A stretch of 64,000 nucleotides of DNA from Schistosoma mansoni (taxonomy: Eukaryota; Platyhelminthes; Trematoda; Strigeidida; Schistosomatidae), in contig NW_017385987.1 of the NCBI RefSeq assembly GCF_000237925.1, positions 248,001 through 312,000 on the forward strand, written 5' to 3'. The position numbers were made by a program, and so were the translations under genes. How positions within the stretch are numbered: the first letter of the stretch is position 1; each line of letters starts with the position of its first letter. The notes beneath the pieces were generated by a model, which did not search any database, was not told the DNA's origin, and was given only the letters and a program-made list of their open reading frames with translations. This document shows, piece after piece, positions 53,169-62,562 of this stretch.

Positions 53169-54784
53169 TACTCAAAAGCACGGATGACAAACTATTTTCA
53201 AAAAAAGACGACTATCTTGGCGACTACTTTAACTGAAATAAATTCAACCAAAACGAAAACAGTAGTCTTGATGCGTAATAAACGACCGAAACAATAAAAT
53301 TAACTCAACGAGGAAAAATACTGCTGTCCTTTTCATTCGGCGCGCTGTCAACTTTTTGTTTTGATTATCAGGGTTGTCTCAATCTCATGCTCGTGTAGCT
53401 TCTGGTTGTTGTCAGCCACTTTCGTCTTTAGATGTGAGTGCATCCTGTGTGTTTACTGAGTCTTCTAGTCCTTTTTCTCATGTTCTTTTCTGTATAATCT
53501 TACTGCTCTTAACACCCCTAACATACAAAGTACCTTTGGGGTAGACATTGCCAGGACTAACACAGGCCATCAAGCCTCTTGTCCTTTCCAAACTGAAACC
53601 TGCCTAACACTGAAGTCACAGGTAAGTAAGCGTGGGAGTAACGATACACCCGAATTGTGGGGGTATGGTTAATGTGTATGACTGTCTGGTATGTGAAACT
53701 AGTTTTTTATCTCGTAGAAGTTTCCATAATTGTCTAAATTTTGTCAACGTATAGCGCACTTACCAGCTAATTAGGAAGCAGTGCTTAGTTATAAACCAAT
53801 TTACTATAAAAATGTGTAAAGTAACGGTAGACTAACGGCCTTTTTATTCCCCATAACATAGGCAAGTTGCTACGTATACATGTTAGTAGTCAGGTCAGTA
53901 TTATGAGTCCTATAAGGTTTCCGTTACCAACTTATATCAACTACAGTGCAGCAATGGTTTACCACTTCTTTGTTCACAAACCTAATAAACTCATTGCTGA
54001 TACTGAGTTACGAGTAGGAGTGGCAAAATACTGTCTAGCTATAAAAACACTCCACTATGCATATTAAGAGCCAGGCACTACCAGTTTTCATAATAACATA
54101 AAAGTAGTCCTTCGTTGCATTTCTAGTGGCTCACTCTTAACATTGGTTGGTTTATTCAGAGCTATCAGCGTGGTATACTTTCACCTTCAGGATTTTCCTT
54201 TTTTGCCACTCTTTACTTCGGGAACAAGACATGGGTAAATTACACTCACTTGGATCTAGGTTCCTAGCTAACACTCGCCAACACATTGTACATGTGCGTG
54301 ATGTTTGTTGTTAGCGTCTCAAACTGTGAAGCTGGGTGGCGTGAGTATGAATCTCACGGAGAGCATCAACTCCATCAACTTGCACGTATGCCCTATGATT
54401 GTGGTGTTTCATTGCCGAAGTGAACCTGTTGTACCCTTGCAGACTAGAAATGGATTCTTATATCAGCGAATATGGTTAGTAATGTAAAGCACTATGGACC
54501 GATCCAATTTAGTTGTTCATTATAGGCTTCAGGATCAAATTCTGGTTACTTGCATAGTGTACGAATGTTTAGATATGCTTTTGTCCAATCAGACCACTGG
54601 TCACTAACAAGTGTACGGAGAGATGTCATATACATTGCAACTCTGAGGAACTGATATCGAGTAATATAAATGAGTTTCTTTATCAAAGATACTCTGATTT
54701 CAATACAGGTACATGTTTTTCACTAGAAAATTATGAGTTTTCGTTCTTGGTTTTGGATACTGATAAAAGCTTATGTTTCTTCTA
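53169..54784. other. upstream region of zinc-finger gene, unassigned
   Basis: Short plus frames (53867-54067, 54305-54487) show no domain. The region may hold the promoter or 5' exons of the gene that starts at 54789, but I cannot place them. Confidence 0.4.
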
Positions 54785-54788
54785 GATA

Positions 54789-55291
54789 ATGACTTCAAAC
54801 CTTGGGTTCTTTAATTTAATGAACAACTTTCTGCCATCAGATAAGTGTTTACTAGTGAATGACTTAGGGTGTACTTCTTATAGTACCAGGTACGAAAGTT
54901 GCTTTGTTTAACAATGTTCCACGAAGTAGTGTTTCTTGTCCAAACTTATCTTGCCTTTGTGTCACTGAAGATCTACAACTGATGGAGCAGCATTATGCAA
55001 CTTGTCATCATCACTCATGTTCACTCTGTGGTATAAGTTTTATATCTTCACGGCTTCTTTCGGTACATGAACAAATTACACATTGTGGAGCTTTCAAACC
55101 AAAGGTAAATACACAGACAGTGGTTTAGCCATTGGATTTCAGCTGGACTGTTTTCTTGCCGTGTGTCCTCAAAAGTTCTATGACTCTGCCGAACTTTTCT
55201 CACATGCTTATAATTGCCATGGGCTTCTTCCTGACTCGTCAGTGCTCATAGGTACAATGATAAGTGTCGAAAATCGCGATTCTAATAAAAT
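54789..55291 (+). CDS. ZNF511-like C2H2 zinc-finger protein (3+ exons)
   Basis: A spliced gene. Exon 54789-54889 begins with ATG four bases after an acceptor (TTTCTTCTAG). A 40-base intron (54890-54929, GT...TAG) leads to exon 54930-55104, a 38-base intron (55105-55142, GTAAAT...TTTCAG) to exon 55143 onward; phases agree at both joints. Three C2H2-type fingers follow in order: C-x4-C...H-x4-H (CPNLSC, QHYATCHH), C-x2-C...H-x4-H-like (CSLCG, VHEQITH) and C-x4-C-x12-H-x4-H (CFLAVCPQKF, SHAYNCH). This three-finger layout, with C-x4-C in fingers 1 and 3, is that of ZNF511, a conserved nuclear protein of poorly known role. The end is uncertain: the frame may leave by a GT at 55252 or by GTAAGA at 55292, or read on to 55490. 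Known family C-terminal motifs are not clear. Confidence 0.65.
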
Positions 55292-55491
55292 TGTAAGAAC
55301 ATTTTATATAATCCTTGTATTAAATACGTTTAATGGCTTTTCTCTTATTAACAGTTTTTCAATCAATCGGTTTTTTCGTTTTGTAAAAATAAACAAGAAA
55401 TTAATTAGCTACGTAAACAAAACAGGTGTCGCTTTGTCAAGCGTAGGATTTTCCCCATTAGTCAAAGACTCACTTGCTGGTCCATTTTGAG

Positions 55492-55852
55492 AAGACATGT
55501 CGGATAAGTACGTAATTAGTAAAATTTGTAAAGTCTCTCCACAGTTGACAGTCTTCGATTTTCTAGGTGGGAATTCGATTAACCAAATGGCTTACTTTTA
55601 GGACGTATGGATTCCTAATGTCTTTGTTAATAAGAAAACAGTTGTAAAAGTTATTTGTATGATAATCATCGGTTTGTAGACAATAAAACGATTAAAGAAA
55701 TGTAATGGAAGCCTAAACAACCTTCGGGCAAACTAACTGCCGGTAAAATTTTGTATTTCTCAACTAACCAAACCAGCGCTTCCTCAGCAATAAGGACGTG
55801 GTGTAATATCTACATTGTATTCTCTAGTTCCATAAGAGCCATAGAGGGTTTT
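55492..55852. other. region between zinc-finger gene and tandem repeat
   Basis: May hold the last exon or 3' UTR of the zinc-finger gene. AATAAAA occurs near 55683. A 66-codon frame at 55751-55951 enters the tandem repeat and has no domain. Confidence 0.4.
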
Positions 55853-56358
55853 GAGCGATTTCGCAGGTTGTGTTCCAACGACCTGATAATCGTCCATACA
55901 AATGCGACTGTTGTATTGTGTGAATGCTACTGTTTGCTAAACTATTTGTGAATGTTGTCTGCACTCAGTATTCCTTAGTTGTCTGAGTGCTACAGAGAGT
56001 ACTGAGCGATTTCGCAGGTTGTGTTCCAACGACCTGATAATCGTCCATACAAATGCGACTGTTGTATTGTGTGAATGCTACTGTTTGCTAAACTATTTGT
56101 GAATGTTGTCTGCACTCAGTATTCCTTAGTTGTCTGAGTGCTACAGAGAGTACTGAGCGATTTCGCAGGTTGTGTTCCAACGACCTGATAATCGTCCATA
56201 CAAATGCGACTGTTGTATTGTGTGAATGCTACTGTTTGCTAAACTATTTGTGAATGTTGTCTGCACTCAGTATTCCTTAGTTGTCTGAGTGCTACAGAGA
56301 GTACTGAGCGATTTCGCAGGTTGTGTTCCAACGACCTGATAATCGTCCATACAAATGC
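55853..56358. repeat. 151-bp perfect tandem repeat, 3.35 copies
   Basis: Units at 55853, 56004, 56155 and 56306; the last stops after 53 bases at CATACAAATGC. The copies look identical throughout, which implies a recent expansion. Each unit contains GAGCGATTTCGCAGG and ACCTGATAATCGTCC. The period is not a multiple of three. It sits between two host genes, about 170 bases before the cupin start. Confidence 0.92.
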
Positions 56359-56527
56359 AATTTTATTGTTTTTTTGTATACTCTTTTAACAACTCATTCT
56401 TTGTATGTAGTTTATCGACTTGCTATTAAACGTGATTTTTTTTATAAAATTTAATTTTCCCATGGTCCTGATAGTTTAATTTTCCCTCAAGTTCTTTTTA
56501 AATTGTTGCATTCACTTCTGTCTCCAG

Positions 56528-56922
56528 ATGTACGATTTTATTGTCCATCATTGGAATGAATCCGTTGATGGCCAACTCACCTTGGAAAATATGCTAAAAA
56601 AGCTCAAATCAGAGGTATCGTCAATTGCTCCATATCCTCTTTTTGCATACTAATACAGTTGCTAAATTCATTTGTTCACTGTTTGTAGGGTTGCAGTTGC
56701 ATAAAGTACAAGTTCACTCCTGGGACCAATTTTCCGGAACATACGCACGACGAAGATAAACTGGACTGTATTGTTAGCGGTCAGCTTTCATTCAGTATGT
56801 ATGGAAAGGAAATTATATTAGGTCCTGGTGATCGTCTAGAAGTTCCTCGCAATATACCACATTCTGCTCGTGTTGTAGGCAAAAATCCGCTCGTATTTGT
56901 GGATGCTACACGAAGACGATGA
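56528..56922 (+). CDS. small cupin-domain protein (2 exons)
   Basis: Exon 1 56528-56614 (29 codons), a 74-base intron (56615-56688, GTATCG...TTTGTAG), exon 2 56689-56922, in phase 0, giving 106 residues. A single cupin beta-barrel: motif 1 PGTNFPEHTHDEDKLDCIVSG with a His-x-His pair (residues about 46 and 48), motif 2 LGPGDRLEVPRNIPHSARV with the third metal-binding histidine. The usual glutamate of motif 1 is not in place (D/K there), so metal binding may differ. The length is that of small stand-alone cupins, common in bacteria and found in lower eukaryotes; the substrate is unknown. The ATG directly follows an acceptor-like TGTCTCCAG (56519-56527), so the mRNA may begin by trans-splicing or there may be a 5' UTR intron. 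Confidence 0.72.
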
Positions 56923-57574
56923 AACTTTTAAAACCTTATTTTATGCTCATTTAATCTTATGGTTGTTTCTATGTCGCTTGAAGCATGAGTGCTGTCAATA
57001 TAATGATCAAAATTATTGCGTACTTTTCCGAAATAGTCCGTGAGCATACTATACTCACTTCACGCTTTTGTGAATAATTAAGGAAGGATATATCGCTTAT
57101 CCTCTTGCCGTATGCCGTCCTAAACACATTGTAGCTATATGCTCCGTATTGACTGGTTCCTGTTAGCAGTTTCCTCTTGGATTTCTCTGTATTATTGGTG
57201 GATTTGATAATCTGGATCAAACTACTGCTGTACAATGTCCTTCATTTTTCTGCTTTGTATGCAAAAGATTATTTTACTTATAAGATTCCTATGCGTATAT
57301 AGGTTACGTAAAAGAAATCATTTTAAATAATGTATTTAATATACATCATCTAATCTATCCTGTTCCGTCATGGCTCCTTTATAAGTTAAAGTCTTAAAGT
57401 TCATATGCATGAAGTTCCTTGAATTAGTCGAATCTTCCCCATCGTTCTCAGTTGTTGATATCAAATAAAACTTTCAAAACAGAAGAAATGCGAGTTGTCA
57501 TAGATTTTTGTGTCCAAACTAGTATTACAAATAATATCTTAAGTAGGTAGAAACAACTCCTTTCCTGGTAATCA
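56923..57574. other. 3' flank of cupin gene, no gene seen
   Basis: An 88-codon minus frame (57235-56969) has no domain. The region should hold the cupin 3' UTR. Confidence 0.45.
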
Positions 57575-57761
57575 GTCAGTCAGCTACAACGCAGGACTAG
57601 GCACATTTATGCATCGGTCCAAGTTTCCATACCTCGTTAGCACAACAAGATGGACACCGGATTCATAGAAATAGTTAATTTATTGATGATAGTATATAAA
57701 AGATAAGTTGTATATAAGGATATAGTATAGGAAGGAAGAACGTTATGAAACAATTTTAATC

Positions 57762-58148
57762 TCAAGGTTTAATGGAAGATAAGGAGTGTATACACCTACG
57801 CCATTGTGATCGATTATGAGCCATGTCACCTAGAGTCTCCAACCATTGGTTACGATCATCACGCGGACCCCAACCAGGTAATAAAGCTATTAATAATAAT
57901 AGTAGTCTGCATCTGCCAACATGGCTCAGACTAGAAGTTAGTGACTTCAAGCACTGATGCCACGTTTTGGTTTGGCCGCCCCTAACTCTTTTCCAACCAT
58001 CCCCTACACTAGTCAGCATAGCGCGTCGTGGTAATCGGTGTTCAGGAATACGTAACACGTGGCCTAACCATCTCAGTCGATGAAGATTCATGGCCTCATC
58101 AACTGACTTACCATCATTTCCTAATACCCTGTGTCTAACCTCATTATT
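57762..58148 (-). pseudogene. RTE polymerase C-terminal part
   Basis: Continues the RT frame after a one-base loss near 58193. It holds DEAMNLHRLRWLGHVLRIPE, LPRRAM, GGQTKTWHQCLKSL and the end GDMAHNRSQWRRCIH. This RWLGHVLR region is typical of RTE and related elements. Confidence 0.75.
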
Positions 58149-58150
58149 AT

Positions 58151-59056
58151 TTACCCGGTGATCCCAGCAGATGCGAGCAATATTTCTAAGGCATTGTGAT
58201 CAAATACTAGTAACTTACGAGTATCTTCTACTCTTAATGGCCATGTTTCATAGCCGTAAAGTAGAACAGAGCGAACTGCTGCGCAGTATACTCGTCCTTT
58301 AATTGATAGACGGATATCTCGTCCTCGCCATAGGTGACGTAAGTTGGTAAAAGCCAAACGAGCTTTTTGAATCCGTGCTGAGATTTCGTCAGACACCAAC
58401 CCATAAGGGCTGATCAGACTTCCAAGATAAGTGAAGTTGTCGACGCGCTCGACTACTTCGCTCCTTATCCTTAGTTGAGGTGTTGATGCAGGCCAGTCCT
58501 GGAGTAACAATTTACATTTAGGTGGGGAGAAACGCATCCCGAAAATCCTGGCATTATTACTCAGTTCTAACAGAAGACTCTGCATTTTGCCAGCGTCTTC
58601 ACCAAACAGAACTATGTCATCTGCGTATTCTAAGTCGCTTAGTGGACCCCCTGGTAGGAGATCGATTCCTGAAAATTCAGTCGACGAGAGTGTTATTTCC
58701 AGCATTAGGTCTATAATGAAGTTAAACAAAAATGGGGATAGTGGACTACCTTGACGGACACCACTTGAGGTTGTAAAATCATATGACAGTTCGCCATAAG
58801 CTCTCACTCGACTGGTAGTGTTCGAGTAAAGAGCCTTCACAGGGTTTATGTACTTCTGAGGTACACCTTTCAATGACAGACACTGCCACAGAACCCCTCG
58901 GTCTACAGAGTCAAATGCTGCTTTTAAGTCAAGAAAAACTATCGTTGTCTGATGCCGATAAACATGTCTGTGCTCTAAAATCTGACGAACAGTGAATATG
59001 TGGTCGATGCAGCCACGACCAGGTCTGAAGCCAGCCTGATTTTCTCGTGTTTGCAA
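58151..59056 (-). pseudogene. RTE reverse transcriptase
   Basis: A 301-residue frame with the RT motifs in order: NQAGFRPGRGCIDHIFTVRQ, IVFLDLKAAFDSVDR, GVRQGSPLSPFLFNFIIDL, the catalytic LEYADDIVLFGE, FSPPKCKLLL and VDNFTYLGSLIS, then AAVRSVLLYGYETW. The catalytic YADD is intact. The frame stops early by a one-base deletion near 58193; its continuation is at 57762-58148. The 5' side is also cut: the segment 59057-59620 contains further RT and linker text in mixed frames. Confidence 0.82.
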
Positions 59057-59626
59057 TTGATGAGTCTTAGTTAGGCGCCTGATAATTATTGAGGCTAGTA
59101 TTTTAGATGCTATGTTAGTCAGACTAATCCCGCAGGATGATTTGGACTCCTTCCTATATATTGGGACAATCAGTGATTGTGACCAGTCACATCACATGGG
59201 ATTACATCCAGATTTTAGTTAGAATATTAGTCAACCTAGTCGCTAAGATCGGGCCACCATATTTAAAGACCTCTGGAGCCAATCCATCAGGACCAGCTGC
59301 TCTTCCTCGTTTCAGATTAGTTCCAGCCTTTTGAACTTCAGGTAGGGTTGGGGGACCTACTTCAATGTCCCATTCAGACTGTCTGGGAATAGTGGGTAGT
59401 TGTGCAGTAGCTGAAGGCCAGCTGAACTGCTCCTTAAAAGTGTTCTGCCCATCGTTCTAAACGTCTGGGCTGAGAGCAGATAAGGGTTTCGTTTTTTTCC
59501 GAGATCGTTTCACTAACATTTGACCTATTAATTCCGGTTTCTTTTATTAGTCTGAAGAGTTGCCTACAGCCGCTGCCTTTTCCATCTCTTTTGCTTTCGT
59601 CGCCCACCACTGCTCACGATCGTTCC

Positions 59627-60350
59627 TTAGACTTTTAGTCCACATTTGATTTGTTTACGCTCTTCATCGTGTTCAGAGCCTGATGGGGTGAATTTACGCG
59701 AATCCATCAGTGAAATAGACTTAGAGGAAATCCACTGGTTTTTTGGAGCCCTATGGCCTAAATAACTAATAGATGTTACTGCTGTTTCCACAGCTGTCCG
59801 TATGTCTTTCCAAGCAGCATCTGGGTCAGTCTCGTTTACAGAACTGCCTAGATGAGAACTCAGTTGTTCCTGGAATTTACATTTGGATTTCTCCTCCTCC
59901 AGTTCAATCCTAATGGGTCTTCTTAGTGTAGTTTTCCTGCGTCCAGTGAAGCGCAGACAGATGCGTGCTCGTATTAAAGCGTGATCAGAGTCTAAACAAG
60001 TATTCCAATACGAGCGACAATCTTCTATGGAGGCTCTCCAACGAAGATTGATGGCAATATGGTCTATTTGAGTCCATCGCTGGTTTGGTGCAGGTGGTCG
60101 CCATGTTAGGCGATGTCTCTCCTTATGTTTAAAGTTAGTGTTTGCTAAGAATAAACGATTGTCTGAGCATAGTTGCAACAGACGATCACCATTATCGGTT
60201 CGTTGAGCCGGAATACTAAAACACCCACCTAAATGTCTTTCTGTTTGATTCAAGCTGCCTACACGGGCATTAAAGTCACCCGCTACGACTACTATGTCTG
60301 AGCGCTTAGCTTTCTGAAGAAGCTCAGAGAGCTTTCTGTAAAAGTCATCT
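59627..60350 (-). pseudogene. RTE endonuclease, C-terminal half
   Basis: Includes VVVAGDFNARVGSLNQTERH just upstream of the first ATG, RWTQIDHIAINLRW and the catalytic DSDHALI, the closing motifs of an EEP endonuclease. It is out of frame with the first half at 60372-61082. Confidence 0.78.
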
Positions 60351-60371
60351 TTTACTTCATCATGGCTGCAG

Positions 60372-61082
60372 TCAGTGGGAGCGTAGGCAGAAACGACGTG
60401 TGTCCCTATCCTTCCGAGTTCCTATGGAGCCATTCAGCCGGACAGCACATAGGCGACTGTTAACGGGGATCCATTCTAGTAGTGCCTGTTCTGCCCTCGT
60501 ACTTAGTGCTATGCCTACACCTGCAAGTCCGCGAGAACTAGCCAACGGGTCGCCAGATACACGGAGGGTGTATTTCGTTGGCTGTCCATTTTGGCGAGGT
60601 GAGGTCAAGTGAATGACCACACTAGGATCCTGTATGCGTGTTTCGGAGACACAGCATACATCGATGGTACGAGATTCTAGAGTTTTAGCCAAGGAGGCCT
60701 GTTGACCGATTTGACTTAGGGTACGTACGTTGAAGGCTCCAATGTGTAGTTTGGAGCGAGGTTTTAGTAGACCTGGGACAGCGTTTCGCGCACTAGAATC
60801 GTTGGTCGTGGTGACACTTGAGGAGGAAACCGAAAGAGGAAGTTTAGTGTTGAAAGTCAAGGTAGAAGGAATAGTAGGAATTGAAGAAGGAGATTGATTA
60901 TGAATACAGTGGTCTTGAGTGCTGTTAGAGTTATGAGGGCAGTTATCACTTCCTGGTTGCCCACACCGTGGAAGGGTTCTTCTGGAGGTACCTGAAAAGG
61001 AAATTGGGTTAGAAGTGGTCTTAATGACCTGAGAGCGTGACCGCAGTGCCCAAGGGACAACTGCTTGAGGTCGGTCACACAC
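60372..61082 (-). pseudogene. RTE endonuclease, N-terminal half
   Basis: A 236-residue frame with a basic, serine-rich leader of about 110 residues, then GAFNVRTLSQIGQ and DVCCVSETRIQDPS, the first motifs of the EEP endonuclease, and GLAGVGIALS. It ends at CLRSH where the next frame should continue (SAYAPT-type region near 60385). Confidence 0.78.
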
Positions 61083-61458
61083 GACCTTTTTGTGTTAGCT
61101 CCGTTCTTTAAAGGACCTTACCGCCGGAGACGGAAATCCGTGGGATAAGGCGAGGTGTGTATTTTTAGGGTCGACCTTTTCTAACCCCACCCCTCCTTGT
61201 GGGAAGACAGCATCGCTGTCATGCTGGTTGTCTGAAGGAAACACCTTACTGCTGTCACACCTCTGTACAGTCAGCAGTACGACTTCGCCTTCGGACCTTG
61301 GGTTTGCTGCTTTTAGTCTTACCGCTCTTCAACCGACCTGCCTGGCATGGTAGGACCTTGAGGAACGATTGTTCCAGCCAATATAGCTCGATTGGTTCAC
61401 CACGATAGGCAAGCCCAACCAACACGTCAAGGTAGCAGCAACGGTCGGGCAGTCAGTC

Positions 61459-61984
61459 GTAATCAACATAATGACTCATAAATATGCGTATCATAAGATT
61501 ATCATAGCAAATCATAATGGGATGAAGTTAACGATACCAGTCGTGAATCATTTGAAATAATTATAAAAATAGTAAGAAATAAACACTGGGAATATGTTTC
61601 TGGACAATAGGAATGTGCAAATCAAAAATTCTGAATCGGTTATGATCAAACAGATAGGTGCTTTGAAAATCTAGTTCCAAGAACGACGTTCGGAGCACAC
61701 TTAATACTAATCACTTGAGTGATACTGGTGTGGATTTAAGCTACTCCCGAATTTCTGACTGACATTTACATCATTGTTTCTTTACAATTATTTAACCTTA
61801 CGGGTATGTTGTGGACTTCTCTTACAAAATACTATATAAGTCGTTAGTTTAGGTAATGGGTCCATACAGATATAGATAATGTACAAATCTAGTGAAATCC
61901 AAATTAAGCTGGGATTTCTAGACATTTTGTTACTGTTAACTGCTTTGTAGTTGTTAACTTTTAGTCCCCAAATACCTTGGTATT
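61459..61984. other. intergenic DNA between two RTE elements
   Basis: No frame with a domain. Starts with the outer copy of the candidate duplication GTAATCA. Confidence 0.45.
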
Positions 61985-62157
61985 GTCGAGGGTGGGGAGA
62001 GCCCACTCTCCCTCTCGAAATGCTCTCACTTGGCCACATGCATACAACCACTGCCAGGGAAGTCCTACTCACCGCCTTCTCGCGTCAGGGATGTTGTTTA
62101 CGAAATTGAGAGGACGAGAAGCGAATTTCCGGCGCTTTAATCGAGTTGGTGGATATG
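61985..62157 (+). mobile_element. RTE-type 5' segment joined to a 3' end
   Basis: GTCGAGGGTGGGGAGAGCCC, CTCTCACTTGGCCACATG, CACTGCCAGGGAAGTCC and CCGGCGCTTTAATCG look like the 5' region of a schistosome repeat known to me mainly by its wording. At 62157/62158 it changes abruptly to the 3' end of RTE family A, which suggests a large internal deletion or a chimeric insertion. Confidence 0.5.
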
Positions 62158-62562
62158 GAAACTTAGACAACTACCATAACCATTATCGAAAATGTACAAG
62201 TATTTCTAAACTTTTGTCTACGCAAGATATTCAATGTCTGTTGATCGGATACCAACAGTAACAGCCTACTGTGAGAGAGAATAAATCAGCTTCCAGTTGA
62301 GAAGGAAATTAGGGAAAGATATCAGAAGTGGATCGGACATACATCAAGGAAATCATCAAACTGAATCACGAAGAAAGCGCTAACCTGGAATCCTGAAAAT
62401 AAACAGAAAAGAGGAAAGCCAAAGAACACACTGGGACGAGAATTGGAAGCAGACATGAAAAGAATGAATGACAACTGGAAATGATTGCTGGGGACGGAGT
62501 TTGATGGAGAATACTGATATGTGGCCTGTAATTCTCCACGAGGGGCAACAGGTATAAGTAAG
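62158..62562 (+). mobile_element. RTE 3' end fragment (family A)
   Basis: About 340 bases (62158-62500) are nearly identical to 42175-42515, with three visible differences and the same 12-base deletion and stops, so both stem from one decayed source. It ends in the ATAAGTAAGG tail. Confidence 0.8.

Larger units (their letters stand above)
57575..61458 (-). mobile_element. near full-length RTE LINE (family B)
   Basis: About 3.88 kb. The 5' end near 61458 begins GACTGACTGCCCGACCG and has a UTR with CGTGTTGGTTGGGCTTGCC; the 3' end is a short (CTGA)n tail at 57575-57590. GTAATCA occurs directly outside both ends (57568-57574, 61459-61465), a candidate target-site duplication. Inside: EEP endonuclease (60372-61082 and 59627-60350), RT (58151-59056) and the C-terminal part (57762-58091). 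Frames are broken at least three times, so it cannot jump. A 5'-truncated relative with the same 3' end lies at 31365-31673. Confidence 0.85.

Noticed and set aside
55853-56358. CRISPR-like or coding tandem repeat
   Set aside because: There are no spacers between the units, the organism is a eukaryote and the period is not a multiple of three.
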